From Anderseniella sp. Alg231-50 (GTDB lineage: Bacteria > Pseudomonadota > Alphaproteobacteria > Rhizobiales > Aestuariivirgaceae), in the NCBI RefSeq assembly GCF_900149695.1, contig NZ_LT703003.1, positions 2,407,434-2,471,433 of the forward strand: 64,000 nt of DNA, read 5' to 3'. The notes under the pieces were generated by a model, which was given only the letters and a program-made list of their open reading frames with translations, did no database searches and had not been told where the DNA came from. This document shows positions 1-8,928 of the stretch, piece by piece. The position numbers and the translations under genes were made by a program. Each line of letters opens with the position of its first letter. Position 1 is the stretch's first letter.

Positions 1-960
1 TAACAACGGCGGCTCTTCCTCACCCTCACCCGCTGGATCCGCCTTCAACTCAACCTTTTCTGCCACAGGACCTTTCAACAGCGTCGCTGCATCGACCTTG
101 ACGTCGCGCAGTGACACCAGGCGTTCACCCCGCTTCATGTCGAAATGCGGAACCGCATTCAGCAGAGCCTTCAGGTACGGATGCTGCGGCGACCGGAATA
201 TATGCGACACCTGGCCTGCTTCGACGATCTGGCCGTGATAGATGACCACCACATCATCGGCCATGTTGGCGACCACGCCGAGATCGTGGGTGATCAGCAG
301 GATCGCCATGTTGAAGCGTTCCTGCAAGTCTTTCAGCAGTTGCAGGATTTGCGCCTGTATCGTGACATCGAGGGCCGTTGTCGGCTCATCGGCAATCAGC
401 AATGCCGGCCGGCAGATGAGCGCCATGGCAATCATCGCGCGCTGGCGCAGACCACCGGACAACTCGAACGAATACATGTCATAGGCCTTTGCCGGATTGG
501 GGAATCCGACCAGCCCCAGCATTTCCTCGGTCTTTGCCCGGGCCGCATTGCGGTCCACCGGCTGATGAAGCTGAAGCGCCTCTTCTATCTGGTTGCCGAC
601 GGTGTGCAGCGGCGACAGCGACGTCATGGGCTCCTGAAAAATCATGGCGATGCGCCCGCCGCGCAGATCCCGCATTTCAGGTCCACTGGGTAACAGTTCT
701 TCAATCTGAACCGGTCCTGATTTGGAATTCGGGTCATTGAAGGTTATCGACCCGCCGGCGATGGATCCCACTGTCGGCAGGATGCCCATGATCGATTGAC
801 CAATAACCGACTTGCCGGAACCGGATTCGCCAACCAGTGCCGTCACCTTGCCAGGACGAATGCGGAAGCTTGCTCCCTTCACCGCCTCGATGGTCGATGA
901 ATGAACGCGAAAGCTGATCCGCAGGTCTTCGATTCGTAGAAGATCTTCAGAGGAACTCAT
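1..960 (-). CDS. Oligopeptide/dipeptide ABC transporter ATP-binding protein (3' end outside window)
   Basis: Minus-strand frame open from ATG at 960 to the window edge, 320 codons without a stop. It is an ABC ATPase of the DppD/OppD type that powers peptide or nickel uptake. Walker A reads GESGSGKS (about residue 40), the signature reads LSGGLRQR, Walker B reads [12 protein letters not shown] and the H-loop is THDLGVV. The oligopeptide-type C-terminal tail HPYLKALL is present. After this tail the frame continues with an acidic linker ending EEEPPLL, which is how the second ATPase half begins in tandem YejF/GsiA-type fusions; so the full gene may be a double ATPase of about 600 residues, but that part is not visible. 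The matching permease genes would lie to the left of the window. Confidence 0.9.
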   Translation of the reverse strand, partial: MSSSEDLLRIEDLRISFRVHSSTIEAVKGASFRIRPGKVTALVGESGSGKSVIGQSIMGILPTVGSIAGGSITFNDPNSKSGPVQIEELLPSGPEMRDLRGGRIAMIFQEPMTSLSPLHTVGNQIEEALQLHQPVDRNAARAKTEEMLGLVGFPNPAKAYDMYSFELSGGLRQRAMIAMALICRPALLIADEPTTALDVTIQAQILQLLKDLQERFNMAILLITHDLGVVANMADDVVVIYHGQIVEAGQVSHIFRSPQHPYLKALLNAVPHFDMKRGERLVSLRDVKVDAATLLKGPVAEKVELKADPAGEGEEEPPLL

Positions 961-1228
961 GACACCCGATTACGCCAAACGCCGTTAATTGGGTTACGAT
1001 AGCCGACATATCGTTGTCAGGATACAGGTTTTTATCAAACGCGAATTCATGTGGAAAACCCTGTGCTTATCAATCCGTTCACGGCCAATTGTCATGCAGG
1101 CGCGCAACCGTGAGCGGTCGTGAACCGGATTGACTGCATCAGCCCTGTTGATGGACCACGCAAACGTGTAAATCATACCCTACCAAACGTCATGCCAATC
1201 GGGCAGAACCCCTGTCTGGAGGACATTT

Positions 1229-2608
1229 ATGTCATCCCTGCAACAAGTTACCGAAACCGCGAACTCGGGCACGCCCTCGACGTGGCGCAGAATCAGGAGC
1301 CTCGTGCCCGGCACAACTCCGGCACGCGCGCTGTCACCCAGGGTGCTGGCTTCGATAGATCGTCACGACCAGTCCAGTGAAGTTCTGATCAAGGTTATCC
1401 AGCTGGTCATCGTATCAACATGGGCGATTTTGTACGCGATTGCGCCGAAGACCGATTTCGGCACCGCGTTTTCCCCGGTCTCCTGGGCACTGGCTATCTA
1501 CTTTGGCCTCAATGTCATCGGGTTGATCTGGGCGCACCGGACAGGCCTGCCGAACTGGGCCGTCTACATTTCGATCATTTTCGATATTGCGATCCTGATG
1601 CTCCTGATCTGGAGCTTTCATATTCAGTACGATCAACCGCCTTCGTTCTATCTCAAGGCACCCACCCTGCTCTACGTGTTCATCTTCATCGCCCTGCGCG
1701 CCCTTCGCTTCCAGGCCCGCTTTGTTGTGTTCTCAGGGCTGGCGGCGGCGGTCGGCTGGCTGACCCTGGTTGCCTATGCGGTGTATTCCGCACATGGCAT
1801 GAGCACGACACGCAATTACATCGAATACCTGACCGGCAACGAAATTCTGCTGGGCGCCGAGTTCGACAAGACCATCACCATTGTCATGGTCGCCGGCATC
1901 ATTGCCGTCGCTCTGAGCCGGGCCAATGACCTTCTGGTCAGGGCAACTGCTGATGCCCAGGCGGCTAACGAACTGTCCCGGTACTTCGACAGCGCGGTGG
2001 CATCCGACATTCGCAATGCTGACGAAGCCGCCACGCCCGGCAAGGGCAAGCGTGTTGAAGCGGCGATCCTCAATGTCGACCTGCGCGGCTTCACCAAGTA
2101 CGCCTCAGGCAAGGACGCTGAGAATGTGCTGGGCCTGCTGATCGCCTACCAGAAACGTATTGTGGGCATTATCCAGGGACATGGCGGTTCCATCGACAAA
2201 TTCATGGGCGACGGCATCATGGCGACGTTCGGTGCCGTGCGCGCAAGTGAAACCTATGCCGCCGATGCGGTGCGCGCGATTGATGCGATCATTGCTGAAA
2301 CCGACACCTGGGACACGGATGAGACGCTGAAGGTATTTGCCGGCGGCAAAGTCAACGCAGCCGTTGCTGCCGGTCCCATTGTGTTTGGCACGATAGGCGA
2401 CGACTCGCGGCTGGAGTTCACGGTGATCGGGTCAGCGGCGAACATGTCGGCCAAGCTGGAAAAACACAACAAGACAACCAGGAGCCGCGCCCTGACCGAC
2501 GGCCACACGTACGATGTTGCCCTTGAACAGGGATACGAACCTGCCAAACCTGCCCGCCGGCGGAAATCCACCCTGGCCGGTGCCGATCAGCTGGTGGTTC
2601 TGGGATGA
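1229..2608 (+). CDS. Membrane-anchored class III adenylate/guanylate cyclase
   Basis: 459 residues. Six predicted membrane helices lie at about 52-73, 83-103, 109-130, 145-160, 163-187 and 214-232, followed by a class III catalytic domain from about 275 that makes a cyclic nucleotide. The two metal aspartates are visible (D284 in NVDLRGFTK, D328 in DKFMGDG), as is K324 before the second one. The substrate-specifying position after VIG is serine (S402) where class IIIa enzymes have aspartate; the transition-state asparagine is N405, but the usual arginine four residues later is lysine (K409). ATG at 1229 has a clear GGAGGA ribosome site. The 3' end overlaps the convergent deacetylase gene by 22 nt. 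cAMP is the default guess for the product; substrate is not proven. Confidence 0.9.
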   Translation: MSSLQQVTETANSGTPSTWRRIRSLVPGTTPARALSPRVLASIDRHDQSSEVLIKVIQLVIVSTWAILYAIAPKTDFGTAFSPVSWALAIYFGLNVIGLIWAHRTGLPNWAVYISIIFDIAILMLLIWSFHIQYDQPPSFYLKAPTLLYVFIFIALRALRFQARFVVFSGLAAAVGWLTLVAYAVYSAHGMSTTRNYIEYLTGNEILLGAEFDKTITIVMVAGIIAVALSRANDLLVRATADAQAANELSRYFDSAVASDIRNADEAATPGKGKRVEAAILNVDLRGFTKYASGKDAENVLGLLIAYQKRIVGIIQGHGGSIDKFMGDGIMATFGAVRASETYAADAVRAIDAIIAETDTWDTDETLKVFAGGKVNAAVAAGPIVFGTIGDDSRLEFTVIGSAANMSAKLEKHNKTTRSRALTDGHTYDVALEQGYEPAKPARRRKSTLAGADQLVVLG

Positions 2609-3336
2609 TGATCCAGGGTGTCGGCAAACGGCACCCAGTTCAGACCAGGGTGCGCCAGCACGCCGCCAAGCGCAGACCAGGCCGCATCATCATGAACCAG
2701 GTGGTGGGTCAGCAGGCCGACAGGGTAAAATCCGTTCGCGCGCGAAACCCCTAGTGCCGCAGCCAGTTCGGATAGTATCCGGTCTTGCTCCTTTCCCGCG
2801 GCACCGCCCGCTGCTTTCCAGTCCATCACGTCCACATGGGTGTTTGCCTGTATGGCGGGCAATGTGCGTTTGTGCGCAAAGGTTGAAAACGCATCTATGC
2901 CAATTTCGCCGAGGTGCGGGGCAAGATCGCCGCGCATGCGATTCCATGGCGGCACCAGAACCGGCGCGAGCCTTGAACCGAACAACCGTGCAAGCTGTTG
3001 CCGGCCCCGGGATATATCTGACAGTACTGTGTCCAGCGCCCGATGGTCTCCAAGTTCACATTTCTTCTCGCCCGCAGGGGCATGGTTGGTGTGCGACCAG
3101 CCGTGCACGCACGGGGTCAGATTGCCATTTTGTGCGACATGATCCGCCAGCGACTGATCCGCATGTGCCGGGATCACGGCAAGCAAAACCTCAACGCCGG
3201 CTTCGCCAGTGACCTGAGTGAGGCGGTCCAGTCGCGGGGTCGCCGACACCGCATCATCATCGCGCCACCAGACTTGCGGCGGCTTGCCGGCACCCCGCCA
3301 GTTCTGCAATTCAAACTCAAGCTCGGGATGGCTCAT
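2587..3336 (-). CDS. Polysaccharide deacetylase-family protein
   Basis: 249 residues. The N-terminal WWRDDDA (about residue 23) and HGWSHTNH (about 79) match the Asp and H-x(3-5)-H metal-site motifs of the NodB/polysaccharide deacetylase fold, and VLVPPWNR resembles the later catalytic motif. No signal peptide is seen, so it probably acts in the cytoplasm. Its ATG overlaps the stop of the upstream glycosyltransferase gene in a 4-nt ATGA, so the two are translationally coupled and probably serve the same glycan or glycolipid. The substrate is not known. Confidence 0.85.
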   Translation of the reverse strand: MSHPELEFELQNWRGAGKPPQVWWRDDDAVSATPRLDRLTQVTGEAGVEVLLAVIPAHADQSLADHVAQNGNLTPCVHGWSHTNHAPAGEKKCELGDHRALDTVLSDISRGRQQLARLFGSRLAPVLVPPWNRMRGDLAPHLGEIGIDAFSTFAHKRTLPAIQANTHVDVMDWKAAGGAAGKEQDRILSELAAALGVSRANGFYPVGLLTHHLVHDDAAWSALGGVLAHPGLNWVPFADTLDHHPRTTS

Positions 3337-4418
3337 CCGATATCCACTCTTTTAAGCAATGCATCCAGTCGTGCAGACGCTATCGCGATCCCGCGCTCCC
3401 CGCGAGCAAATGCAAGCGCCTGTTTTCCCATGCTGTTGCGCAAGTCGGCATTCCCAATCAGCTCATCGACGGCAATTGCAAACTGCGCCACGTTGCCCTC
3501 CTCAACCAGCCGGCCGGTTCTGCCATCATCCACAACGGCCTCGACACCGCCGGACCGCATTGCAACCACAGGCAGCCCCGCCCCTTGTGCCTCGAGATAG
3601 GCCAGTCCGAACGCCTCACGGTACCCTGGCCACACCAGCACGTCGGAGTTGGCCAGATAGTCAGCCACCCCTGCCCGGTCCTTCTGCCCAACGAACCGCA
3701 CCAGATCGAGACCGTCGAACATTTTCTCGACATCGTCGCGTACTGGTCCGTCGCCAACAACCGTGAGCTGCCAGTTGCGGGACTTCAATCGCCGAAGCCC
3801 CTCGGCAAGCAGGCTGAAACTTTTCAGCTTGTTGCCCTTTAACATCATGGCAATCGCAATCAACTCGACCGTCTCAGCTTCGTCATTGTGTTGGCGAACT
3901 GCAGGCAATCCGGAGAAGTCCGCAAATGGCGGCAGGACAGCCAGCCGCTCAGGTTTCACCAACTTCGCCACACCCTCTGCATCCCTGTCCGTAAAGCATA
4001 TGTTCAGGTCAGCCTGCCTGATTGCAGCCGATGAGATCGCCTGTGCGGCAGCCCATTCATCCCGATCACGCTTGCCCGCATGAGATGCCTCAACTGTTAC
4101 AAACGGAATATCAAACCGCCTGGCCAGTTCCGACCCTATGAAGTCCGGTGACTTGTAGTAGACGTGATAGGTCATCACCAGGTCAGGGACGCCCTGTGCC
4201 CGCCAGCGCGCTGCAACCTGATCAACTTCACGTCCTGCATCCAGCGCGATTTCCTCAAGCATACCGGGCGTACGCAAGCGGCACTTCAGGCTGGAAACCA
4301 GGTCCACCTCGTGCCCGGCAATCTGCAGCGCTTTCACCAGTTGTCGTGCCATCGTCCGGTCACCTGACGGCACCGGGTCATCTGGTGACTTCATGGTTGC
4401 GTAAAATCCAATTAGCAC
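3333..4418 (-). CDS. Glycosyltransferase family 4 protein
   Basis: 361 residues, GT-B fold. The N-terminal MLIGFYATMKSPDDPVPSGD followed by an R-x-x-x-Q-L helix is the acceptor-side start seen in GT4 enzymes. The donor-side motif REAFGLAYLEAQGAGLPVVA (about 265-285) gives the E-x7-E pattern that binds the nucleotide sugar. It lacks a signal peptide and probably works at the cytoplasmic face of the membrane. First gene of a two-gene minus-strand unit with the deacetylase. Sugar and acceptor cannot be told from sequence. Confidence 0.88.
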   Translation of the reverse strand: MLIGFYATMKSPDDPVPSGDRTMARQLVKALQIAGHEVDLVSSLKCRLRTPGMLEEIALDAGREVDQVAARWRAQGVPDLVMTYHVYYKSPDFIGSELARRFDIPFVTVEASHAGKRDRDEWAAAQAISSAAIRQADLNICFTDRDAEGVAKLVKPERLAVLPPFADFSGLPAVRQHNDEAETVELIAIAMMLKGNKLKSFSLLAEGLRRLKSRNWQLTVVGDGPVRDDVEKMFDGLDLVRFVGQKDRAGVADYLANSDVLVWPGYREAFGLAYLEAQGAGLPVVAMRSGGVEAVVDDGRTGRLVEEGNVAQFAIAVDELIGNADLRNSMGKQALAFARGERGIAIASARLDALLKRVDIG

Positions 4419-4517
4419 GTTGTTACCGTTTCAATCAGCTAGGCCTATGACCCGGCCTGTATAGAGTGCAAACTGGCATCGCGCCATGACCGGAAATTCC
4501 GCAGGAAAGAACACCAC

Positions 4518-5696
4518 GTGTCCGACATCGACAATTTCTATGGCAACCTCAAACCTTCGGAAGACTTCGACACCATTTCCGACGGGCTCGGCTTCATGCC
4601 ATTGCCGGACGGCTGGACCGTCCTGATATCAGACGTCGTCAACTCGACCGGTGCGATCGAGCGTGGCGAGTACAAGTCCGTCAACATGGTCGGCGCCGCC
4701 TCGATCGTGGCGGTGCTCAATGGGTGCGACGGCGTCGATGTGCCGTTCATGTTCGGTGGTGACGGTGGCGTGGTTGCCGTACCGCCTGGCGCGTTGAAAG
4801 CGGCGCGCAACAGGCTCGGTTCCCTGCAGGATCAATGTGAACCCCTGTTCGGCCTGACCTTGCGCGCAGCCGCCATACCGGTTCGCGAATTGCGCCAGGC
4901 GGGCACCGACGTTCAGGTCAGGAAATTCCAGCTGGCAGGAAACAATCATCTTGCCATGTTTGCAGGTGGCGGTCTGGAACTGGCTGACAAATGGCTGAAG
5001 GACGAGGCACAGAACAACTGGCACCTGTCGCCGGAAGACGCCGGCAAATCACTTGACCTGGAAGGTCTGTCATGCCGCTGGCAACCATTGCAGGCCCGCA
5101 ACGGCGTCATGCTCACCGTCATTCTGCAAACCGCCGGCAACAAGGTCACCACAAGTCAGATCAACAAAAAACTGACGCGCATCCTCGGCAAGCCGATCAA
5201 CGATTGTGCTCCGGTGCAAAACAGCAACCTCAAACTGGCTGGTATCAGTTCCCCCAGCCTGGCCATGGAGCGTGCCGCACTGCGCGGCAGGTATGGTCGC
5301 TACGGTGCATTGGCGTGGACAACACTGACCTACGCGTTTCAAAGCCTGGCCGAGCGTTACAACCGCAAATATGTTGAGTATGATGCGCCCAGGTATCGTG
5401 AAGAACTGAAAGCCAACACTGACTTCCGAAAGTTTGACGGTGCCCTGAGGCTGGTGATCGATGTGACCGCAGAGCAGGCAGATGAAATAGAGAGTTTTCT
5501 CGAATCCGGCTTTGCCGCAGGTGAGCTGAATTACGGTACATGGCGCTCGGACGCAGCATTGATGACCTGCCTGCTGTTCGACCTTGCCCAGTCGCTGCAT
5601 GTGCACTTCATCGACGGGGCCAATGGTGGATACACCCAGGCCGCGAAAGCCATGAAGGCGCGGGCAGCTTCACCCGCGCCGGCTTCGGTCAAATAA
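4518..5696 (+). CDS. DUF3095 family protein (cyclase-like fold)
   Basis: 392 residues with GTG start at 4518, preceded by AGGAAAG at 4503-4509. The protein matches the DUF3095 pattern from memory: ISDVVNSTGAIERGEYKSVN near residue 37, then FMFGGDGG near 78. These two stretches look like the two metal-binding aspartate motifs of class III nucleotide cyclases, so a divergent cyclase-like domain is inferred; no activity is established. The C-terminal half has no motif I recognise. It is divergent from the glycosyltransferase gene and overlaps the dmdA-like gene tail-to-tail by 8 nt. A true cyclase gene lies 2 kb away. Confidence 0.82.
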   Translation: MSDIDNFYGNLKPSEDFDTISDGLGFMPLPDGWTVLISDVVNSTGAIERGEYKSVNMVGAASIVAVLNGCDGVDVPFMFGGDGGVVAVPPGALKAARNRLGSLQDQCEPLFGLTLRAAAIPVRELRQAGTDVQVRKFQLAGNNHLAMFAGGGLELADKWLKDEAQNNWHLSPEDAGKSLDLEGLSCRWQPLQARNGVMLTVILQTAGNKVTTSQINKKLTRILGKPINDCAPVQNSNLKLAGISSPSLAMERAALRGRYGRYGALAWTTLTYAFQSLAERYNRKYVEYDAPRYREELKANTDFRKFDGALRLVIDVTAEQADEIESFLESGFAAGELNYGTWRSDAALMTCLLFDLAQSLHVHFIDGANGGYTQAAKAMKARAASPAPASVK

Positions 5697-6792
5697 ACGG
5701 CAGGTCGCACAACTTCGCGGCAACTTCAGCGCCGTTCTTCATCACGGTCACCGCATCACCGGGTTTCGCATCTACACTTACCAGTGCAAAGCCGATGTTC
5801 TTTTTCAACCGGTACGACCAGGCAATATTGGTCATGTCGCCTATCTTTTCGCCACGCGAGTTGATGTCGAACCAGCTGAATGCCACCTGGTCCGGCTCAT
5901 CGCCTTCCAGCATGATGCCGAGCTGGTGCCGCTTGGGCCCCTCCGCCTTGATCCTGCGCAGCGCCTTGATGCCGACAACGTCGTCCGGCACGTCCAGGTC
6001 CACATACCGGCCCATGCGGACTTCATATGGATTGGTGTGGTTGTCGGTGTCTCCGCCAAACGACAACAGCCCGCTTTCCACCCGCTCGCAATGGTTGGGA
6101 TTGCCGGGACCGATGTCCCAGGGCTTGCCGGCTTCCTTGACCAGGTTCCAGAGCCGGGTGCCTTTTGAGCCATCCATCAGGTAGAGCTCAAAGCCTCCCT
6201 GCTTTGACCAGCCGGACCGTGCAACCGCGACCGGAATGCCGTCGATCTCGGTTTCCTTGAACCAGAAGTATTTCAGGTCACGCACCCAGTCGCCGAATAT
6301 CGACGCTACAACGTCCTCGCCCTTCGGTCCCTGCACTGCCAATGGCGACACGTCCGGTTCGCTCACCTCGACATCGAGCCCGCGCTCGGCCGCAATGGCA
6401 CCCGCCCAGAACCAGATATTGCTGTCGGCGATGGACAGCCAGAAGCGCTGTTCATCCAGTTTCAGAAGGATCGGGTCATTGATCACCGTGCCGGCATGGT
6501 TGCACACAGCTACGTACTTGCCTTGGCCTACAACGCACTTTGTCAGGTCACGAGGGCACAGCATCTGTGCCAGCTTGCCCGCATCCGGGCCTTGCAGCTG
6601 CACCTGGCGTTCGACCGACACATCCCACATGGAAACACCGTTGATGATGCGCCAGTATTCCTCTTCAGGCTGTCCATAACCCGTCGGCATCAACATGTGA
6701 TTGTAGGTGGAAAAACTCTTCACTCCGTCCGCCACAGTGGCATCGAAGAACGGTGACGGGCGCAAGCGTGCAGACGGGAAAATGGAAAACAT
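5689..6792 (-). CDS. dmdA: DmdA-like aminomethyltransferase (dimethylsulfoniopropionate demethylase family)
   Basis: 367 residues, the length of DmdA. The N-terminus (IFPSARLRPSPF, then YNHMLMPTGYG), the block VWD/MWDVSVERQVQLQGPDA, EPDVSPLAVQGPK and ARSGWSKQGGFELY follow the GcvT-fold DmdA enzymes closely. DmdA moves a methyl group from dimethylsulfoniopropionate to tetrahydrofolate, giving methylmercaptopropionate. DmdA-like relatives with other methylated substrates exist, so the DMSP assignment is likely rather than certain; no dmdBCD genes are in the window. Single gene with a short 5' gap that holds a palindrome (6909-6924) and the terminator of the upstream hydrolase gene. Confidence 0.68.
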   Translation of the reverse strand: MFSIFPSARLRPSPFFDATVADGVKSFSTYNHMLMPTGYGQPEEEYWRIINGVSMWDVSVERQVQLQGPDAGKLAQMLCPRDLTKCVVGQGKYVAVCNHAGTVINDPILLKLDEQRFWLSIADSNIWFWAGAIAAERGLDVEVSEPDVSPLAVQGPKGEDVVASIFGDWVRDLKYFWFKETEIDGIPVAVARSGWSKQGGFELYLMDGSKGTRLWNLVKEAGKPWDIGPGNPNHCERVESGLLSFGGDTDNHTNPYEVRMGRYVDLDVPDDVVGIKALRRIKAEGPKRHQLGIMLEGDEPDQVAFSWFDINSRGEKIGDMTNIAWSYRLKKNIGFALVSVDAKPGDAVTVMKNGAEVAAKLCDLPFI

Positions 6793-6850
6793 GATGCGGA
6801 ACCTCCCTGAACAGGGGTGTTTTAATCCGTCACGCGCGCATCATCCATCG

Positions 6851-6871
6851 GAAAAACCGGCATTTGCCGGT
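6851..6871 (-). terminator. Probable Rho-independent terminator after the alpha/beta hydrolase gene
   Basis: On the minus strand the sequence forms ACCGGC-AAAT-GCCGGT, a GC-rich 6-7 bp stem, immediately followed by a run of five T. It lies about 90 nt past the hydrolase stop codon and before the dmdA-like gene, so it would separate these two units. Confidence 0.6.
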
Positions 6872-6908
6872 CTGGAAACGTCACTGGTGACTTTAGCGAG
6901 TCCGGTAA

Positions 6909-6924
6909 TTCAACATCTGTTGAA
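6909..6924. promoter_or_regulatory. 16-bp perfect palindrome upstream of the dmdA-like gene
   Basis: TTCAACATCTGTTGAA has 7-bp perfect arms around TC. It lies 117 bp upstream of the dmdA-like start and 38 bp past the hydrolase stop. It could be an operator, but lies on the far side of the probable terminator, so its target is unclear. Confidence 0.3.
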
Positions 6925-6961
6925 AAAATCTGCACCGCAGCCGTTCACGGAACCGCCTAAA

Positions 6962-7870
6962 TCAGCCCTGCCCGAACAGGTGTTCACTGAACCAGCCGAT
7001 TGCCGCCCCGCTGGACTCGTAAAACTGTTCGACATAGGGAACAAAATGCCCGCCCTTCAGCACAACCAGCTTCTTCGGGTGCAGCGCTCTTTCATACGCT
7101 TCAAGCGCCAGATCGGTCGGCGTCACATGATCATGGTCGGCCACGATCATTAAAAGCGGTGTCGGGCTGATGCGGTGAATGCAATTTCCGGGTTCATATT
7201 CTCGGGCCATCTCGGCAGACCGCAGGGTAACTTCGTTGATCCATCCACGCGCGCGAGAGCGGCTGCCCATAAAAAACTGCCAGCTGTCATCACCGGCCAG
7301 CGCACCGGGTCCGCCTTCACCATCGGTAACCACCTTGATCATCTTGGGCGCAGCACCTTCAAACCTGTCAGCCCGGTCGGCCTGCAGGGCAGCGAGCACA
7401 CCCGGCATCAGGTCGGCACGTGTCCGGCGCAGCGCAGCTTCAGGACCGCTGACGGTCGGCACCTGGCTGACAACGCATTTTACCCGTCTGTCATAGGCTG
7501 CGACCTCCAGAACATGACCGCCGCTGTAGCTGGTTCCCCACACGCCAATGCGGTCAACGTCGACATCGGGCAGCGTGCAGGCATAGCTGATCGCATGCCG
7601 ATAATCCCGGACTTGCTGAACCGGATCAACTTCCTGGCGAGGCTCACCCTCGCTTGCGCCGAAATTGCGATTGTCAAACACGATGGAAGCCAGGCCGGCG
7701 GCCGCAAACGCCGCGGCATAGTCATCGAGATACTGTTCCTTAACAGCAGAAAATCCATGCGCCATGACAATGGTAGGAAAAGATCCCCTGCTGCCATCAG
7801 GTACATAGTGCCAGCCGTGCAATATGGCACCTTCGGCATCGAACTCGATTTCATTGCGCCTTGGTTGCAT
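6962..7870 (-). CDS. Alpha/beta hydrolase (dienelactone hydrolase-like/acyl peptidase type)
   Basis: 302 residues. The nucleophile elbow is GTSYSGG (Ser about residue 121), preceded by the oxyanion-side motif MAHGFSAVKEQYLDDY and the strand VFDNRNFGASEG; ADHDHVTP supplies the acid and KGGHF the histidine. No signal peptide, so a cytoplasmic esterase or acyl hydrolase is expected. The probable operon partner is the small membrane protein just upstream, 33 nt away. Substrate unknown. Confidence 0.85.
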   Translation of the reverse strand: MQPRRNEIEFDAEGAILHGWHYVPDGSRGSFPTIVMAHGFSAVKEQYLDDYAAAFAAAGLASIVFDNRNFGASEGEPRQEVDPVQQVRDYRHAISYACTLPDVDVDRIGVWGTSYSGGHVLEVAAYDRRVKCVVSQVPTVSGPEAALRRTRADLMPGVLAALQADRADRFEGAAPKMIKVVTDGEGGPGALAGDDSWQFFMGSRSRARGWINEVTLRSAEMAREYEPGNCIHRISPTPLLMIVADHDHVTPTDLALEAYERALHPKKLVVLKGGHFVPYVEQFYESSGAAIGWFSEHLFGQG

Positions 7871-7903
7871 CTCGCTTCAGTCCCTTTTCGTTCGCGGCAA
7901 ACA

Positions 7904-8077
7904 TCATTGCTTTTTCGGTTTCAGAAACGGGACCATCCAGATCATGCAAGATATCACCCAGATGACACTGCCGACGATAGTCAGCGTGTCGCCGAAGTTG
8001 ATCCCGACAGCAATGAAAACCAGGCCGGCGATTATGAATCCCAGCAGTCCGATTATCTGATAGTGTCTTTCTTCCAT
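7904..8077 (-). CDS. Small two-helix membrane protein
   Basis: 57 residues starting MEERHYQIIGLLGF. This start was chosen because GAGGGG sits 7 nt upstream; an earlier in-frame ATG at 8143 lacks one. Two hydrophobic helices (about 8-26 and 33-50) with a KPKKQ cytoplasmic tail fill the protein. It belongs to no family I can name. It is upstream of, and probably co-transcribed with, the alpha/beta hydrolase. Confidence 0.65.
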   Translation of the reverse strand: MEERHYQIIGLLGFIIAGLVFIAVGINFGDTLTIVGSVIWVISCMIWMVPFLKPKKQ

Positions 8078-8203
8078 TGTGCCCCTCATATATGTCCCCA
8101 TCTCGCCATCACAACCATGACGGGTTGACAAGACCGGCGCCACCCCCAGCGTCAGTTATCTGTAAAAGTGTGCCGAAAGTCTTTTGAAACCGGCCTTTAT
8201 CCT

Positions 8204-8214
8204 AGTATGGTACC
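8204..8214. promoter_or_regulatory. Candidate GntR operator upstream of gntR
   Basis: AGTATGGTACC, an AGTA-TGG-TAC(T) near-palindrome, 24 bp before the gntR start codon. The 12-mer CTAGTATGGTAC at 8202-8213 recurs at 13691-13702 between dctP and eda. The position suggests autoregulation. Confidence 0.55.
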
Positions 8215-8237
8215 TCGCACTTGAATGAGGATTTCTT

Positions 8238-8921
8238 ATGTACGCACTTGGAAATGAATTTGGCCGCCGGACCACTGTCGACGAGGTCTTCGATCGCCTT
8301 CATGCTGACATCGTCACACTGAAGCTCGAACCCGGCACCCGCATGTCCGAGGTTGAAATCGCCGGTCAGTTCAATGTTTCACGCCAGCCGGTGAGAGAAG
8401 CCTTCATCCGGCTGAGCAACATGAAACTGCTGGAAATTCGCCCGCAAAGAGCAACCCTGGTCAGGAAGATTTCACAAAGCCACATTATGAACTCGAGATT
8501 CATTCGCACAGCCGTGGAGATTGAGGTCATTCGTCGTATCTGCGCATCGAAAATGGATATGGACAGTGTTTCGTTTGATGAGAACCTCAAACGACAGAAG
8601 CAGTGTGTTGAAAGCATGAACGTGGATGATTTCCATGACCTTGACTACGAATTTCATCATTTGATCTGCCGGGCCGGCGATGCCGAGTTTGCCTTTGATA
8701 CAATCGCCGGCAACAAGGCACACCTCGACCGGTTGTGCATGATCCAGCTTTCATCCCAGCCAGCACTGAGTGAAGTCCGCGAAGACCATGCCGAAATTTA
8801 CGACCTGCTCAAAAAACATGACGAGACCGGCACCATCAAACTGATACGGCATCATTTGGGCAGGCTTGACCAGACGTTCAATGCCGCCAGAGAATCCCAT
8901 AGTGACTACTTCGAAGACTGA
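8238..8921 (+). CDS. GntR-family transcriptional regulator (FCD/FadR subfamily)
   Basis: 227 residues. The N-terminal winged helix includes LEPGTRMSEVEIAGQFNVSR and the recognition helix QPVREAFIRL (about 50-60). The C-terminal all-helical FCD ligand domain has the metal/ligand residues D-x-x-F-H (DYEFHHLI, about 135-142) and later histidines in EDHAEI and RHHLGRL. GAGGA precedes the ATG. It is followed directly by kdgK and is the likely regulator of the sugar acid genes to the right, since the same palindrome stands before it and between dctP and eda. The inducer would be a hexuronate or ketodeoxy-acid intermediate. Confidence 0.9.
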   Translation: MYALGNEFGRRTTVDEVFDRLHADIVTLKLEPGTRMSEVEIAGQFNVSRQPVREAFIRLSNMKLLEIRPQRATLVRKISQSHIMNSRFIRTAVEIEVIRRICASKMDMDSVSFDENLKRQKQCVESMNVDDFHDLDYEFHHLICRAGDAEFAFDTIAGNKAHLDRLCMIQLSSQPALSEVREDHAEIYDLLKKHDETGTIKLIRHHLGRLDQTFNAARESHSDYFED

Positions 8922-8928
8922 TCCTTCG

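Noticed and set aside
2514..3212. 232-codon plus-strand open frame over the deacetylase gene
   Set aside because: It lies opposite a gene with clear catalytic motifs, has low-complexity Arg/Pro-rich composition and no family likeness; a shadow frame of GC-rich DNA.
8866..8928. Upstream start codons for kdgK inside gntR
   Set aside because: The family motif begins at 8929, and the added residues look unlike the family, so the shorter form is kept although its ribosome site is weak.
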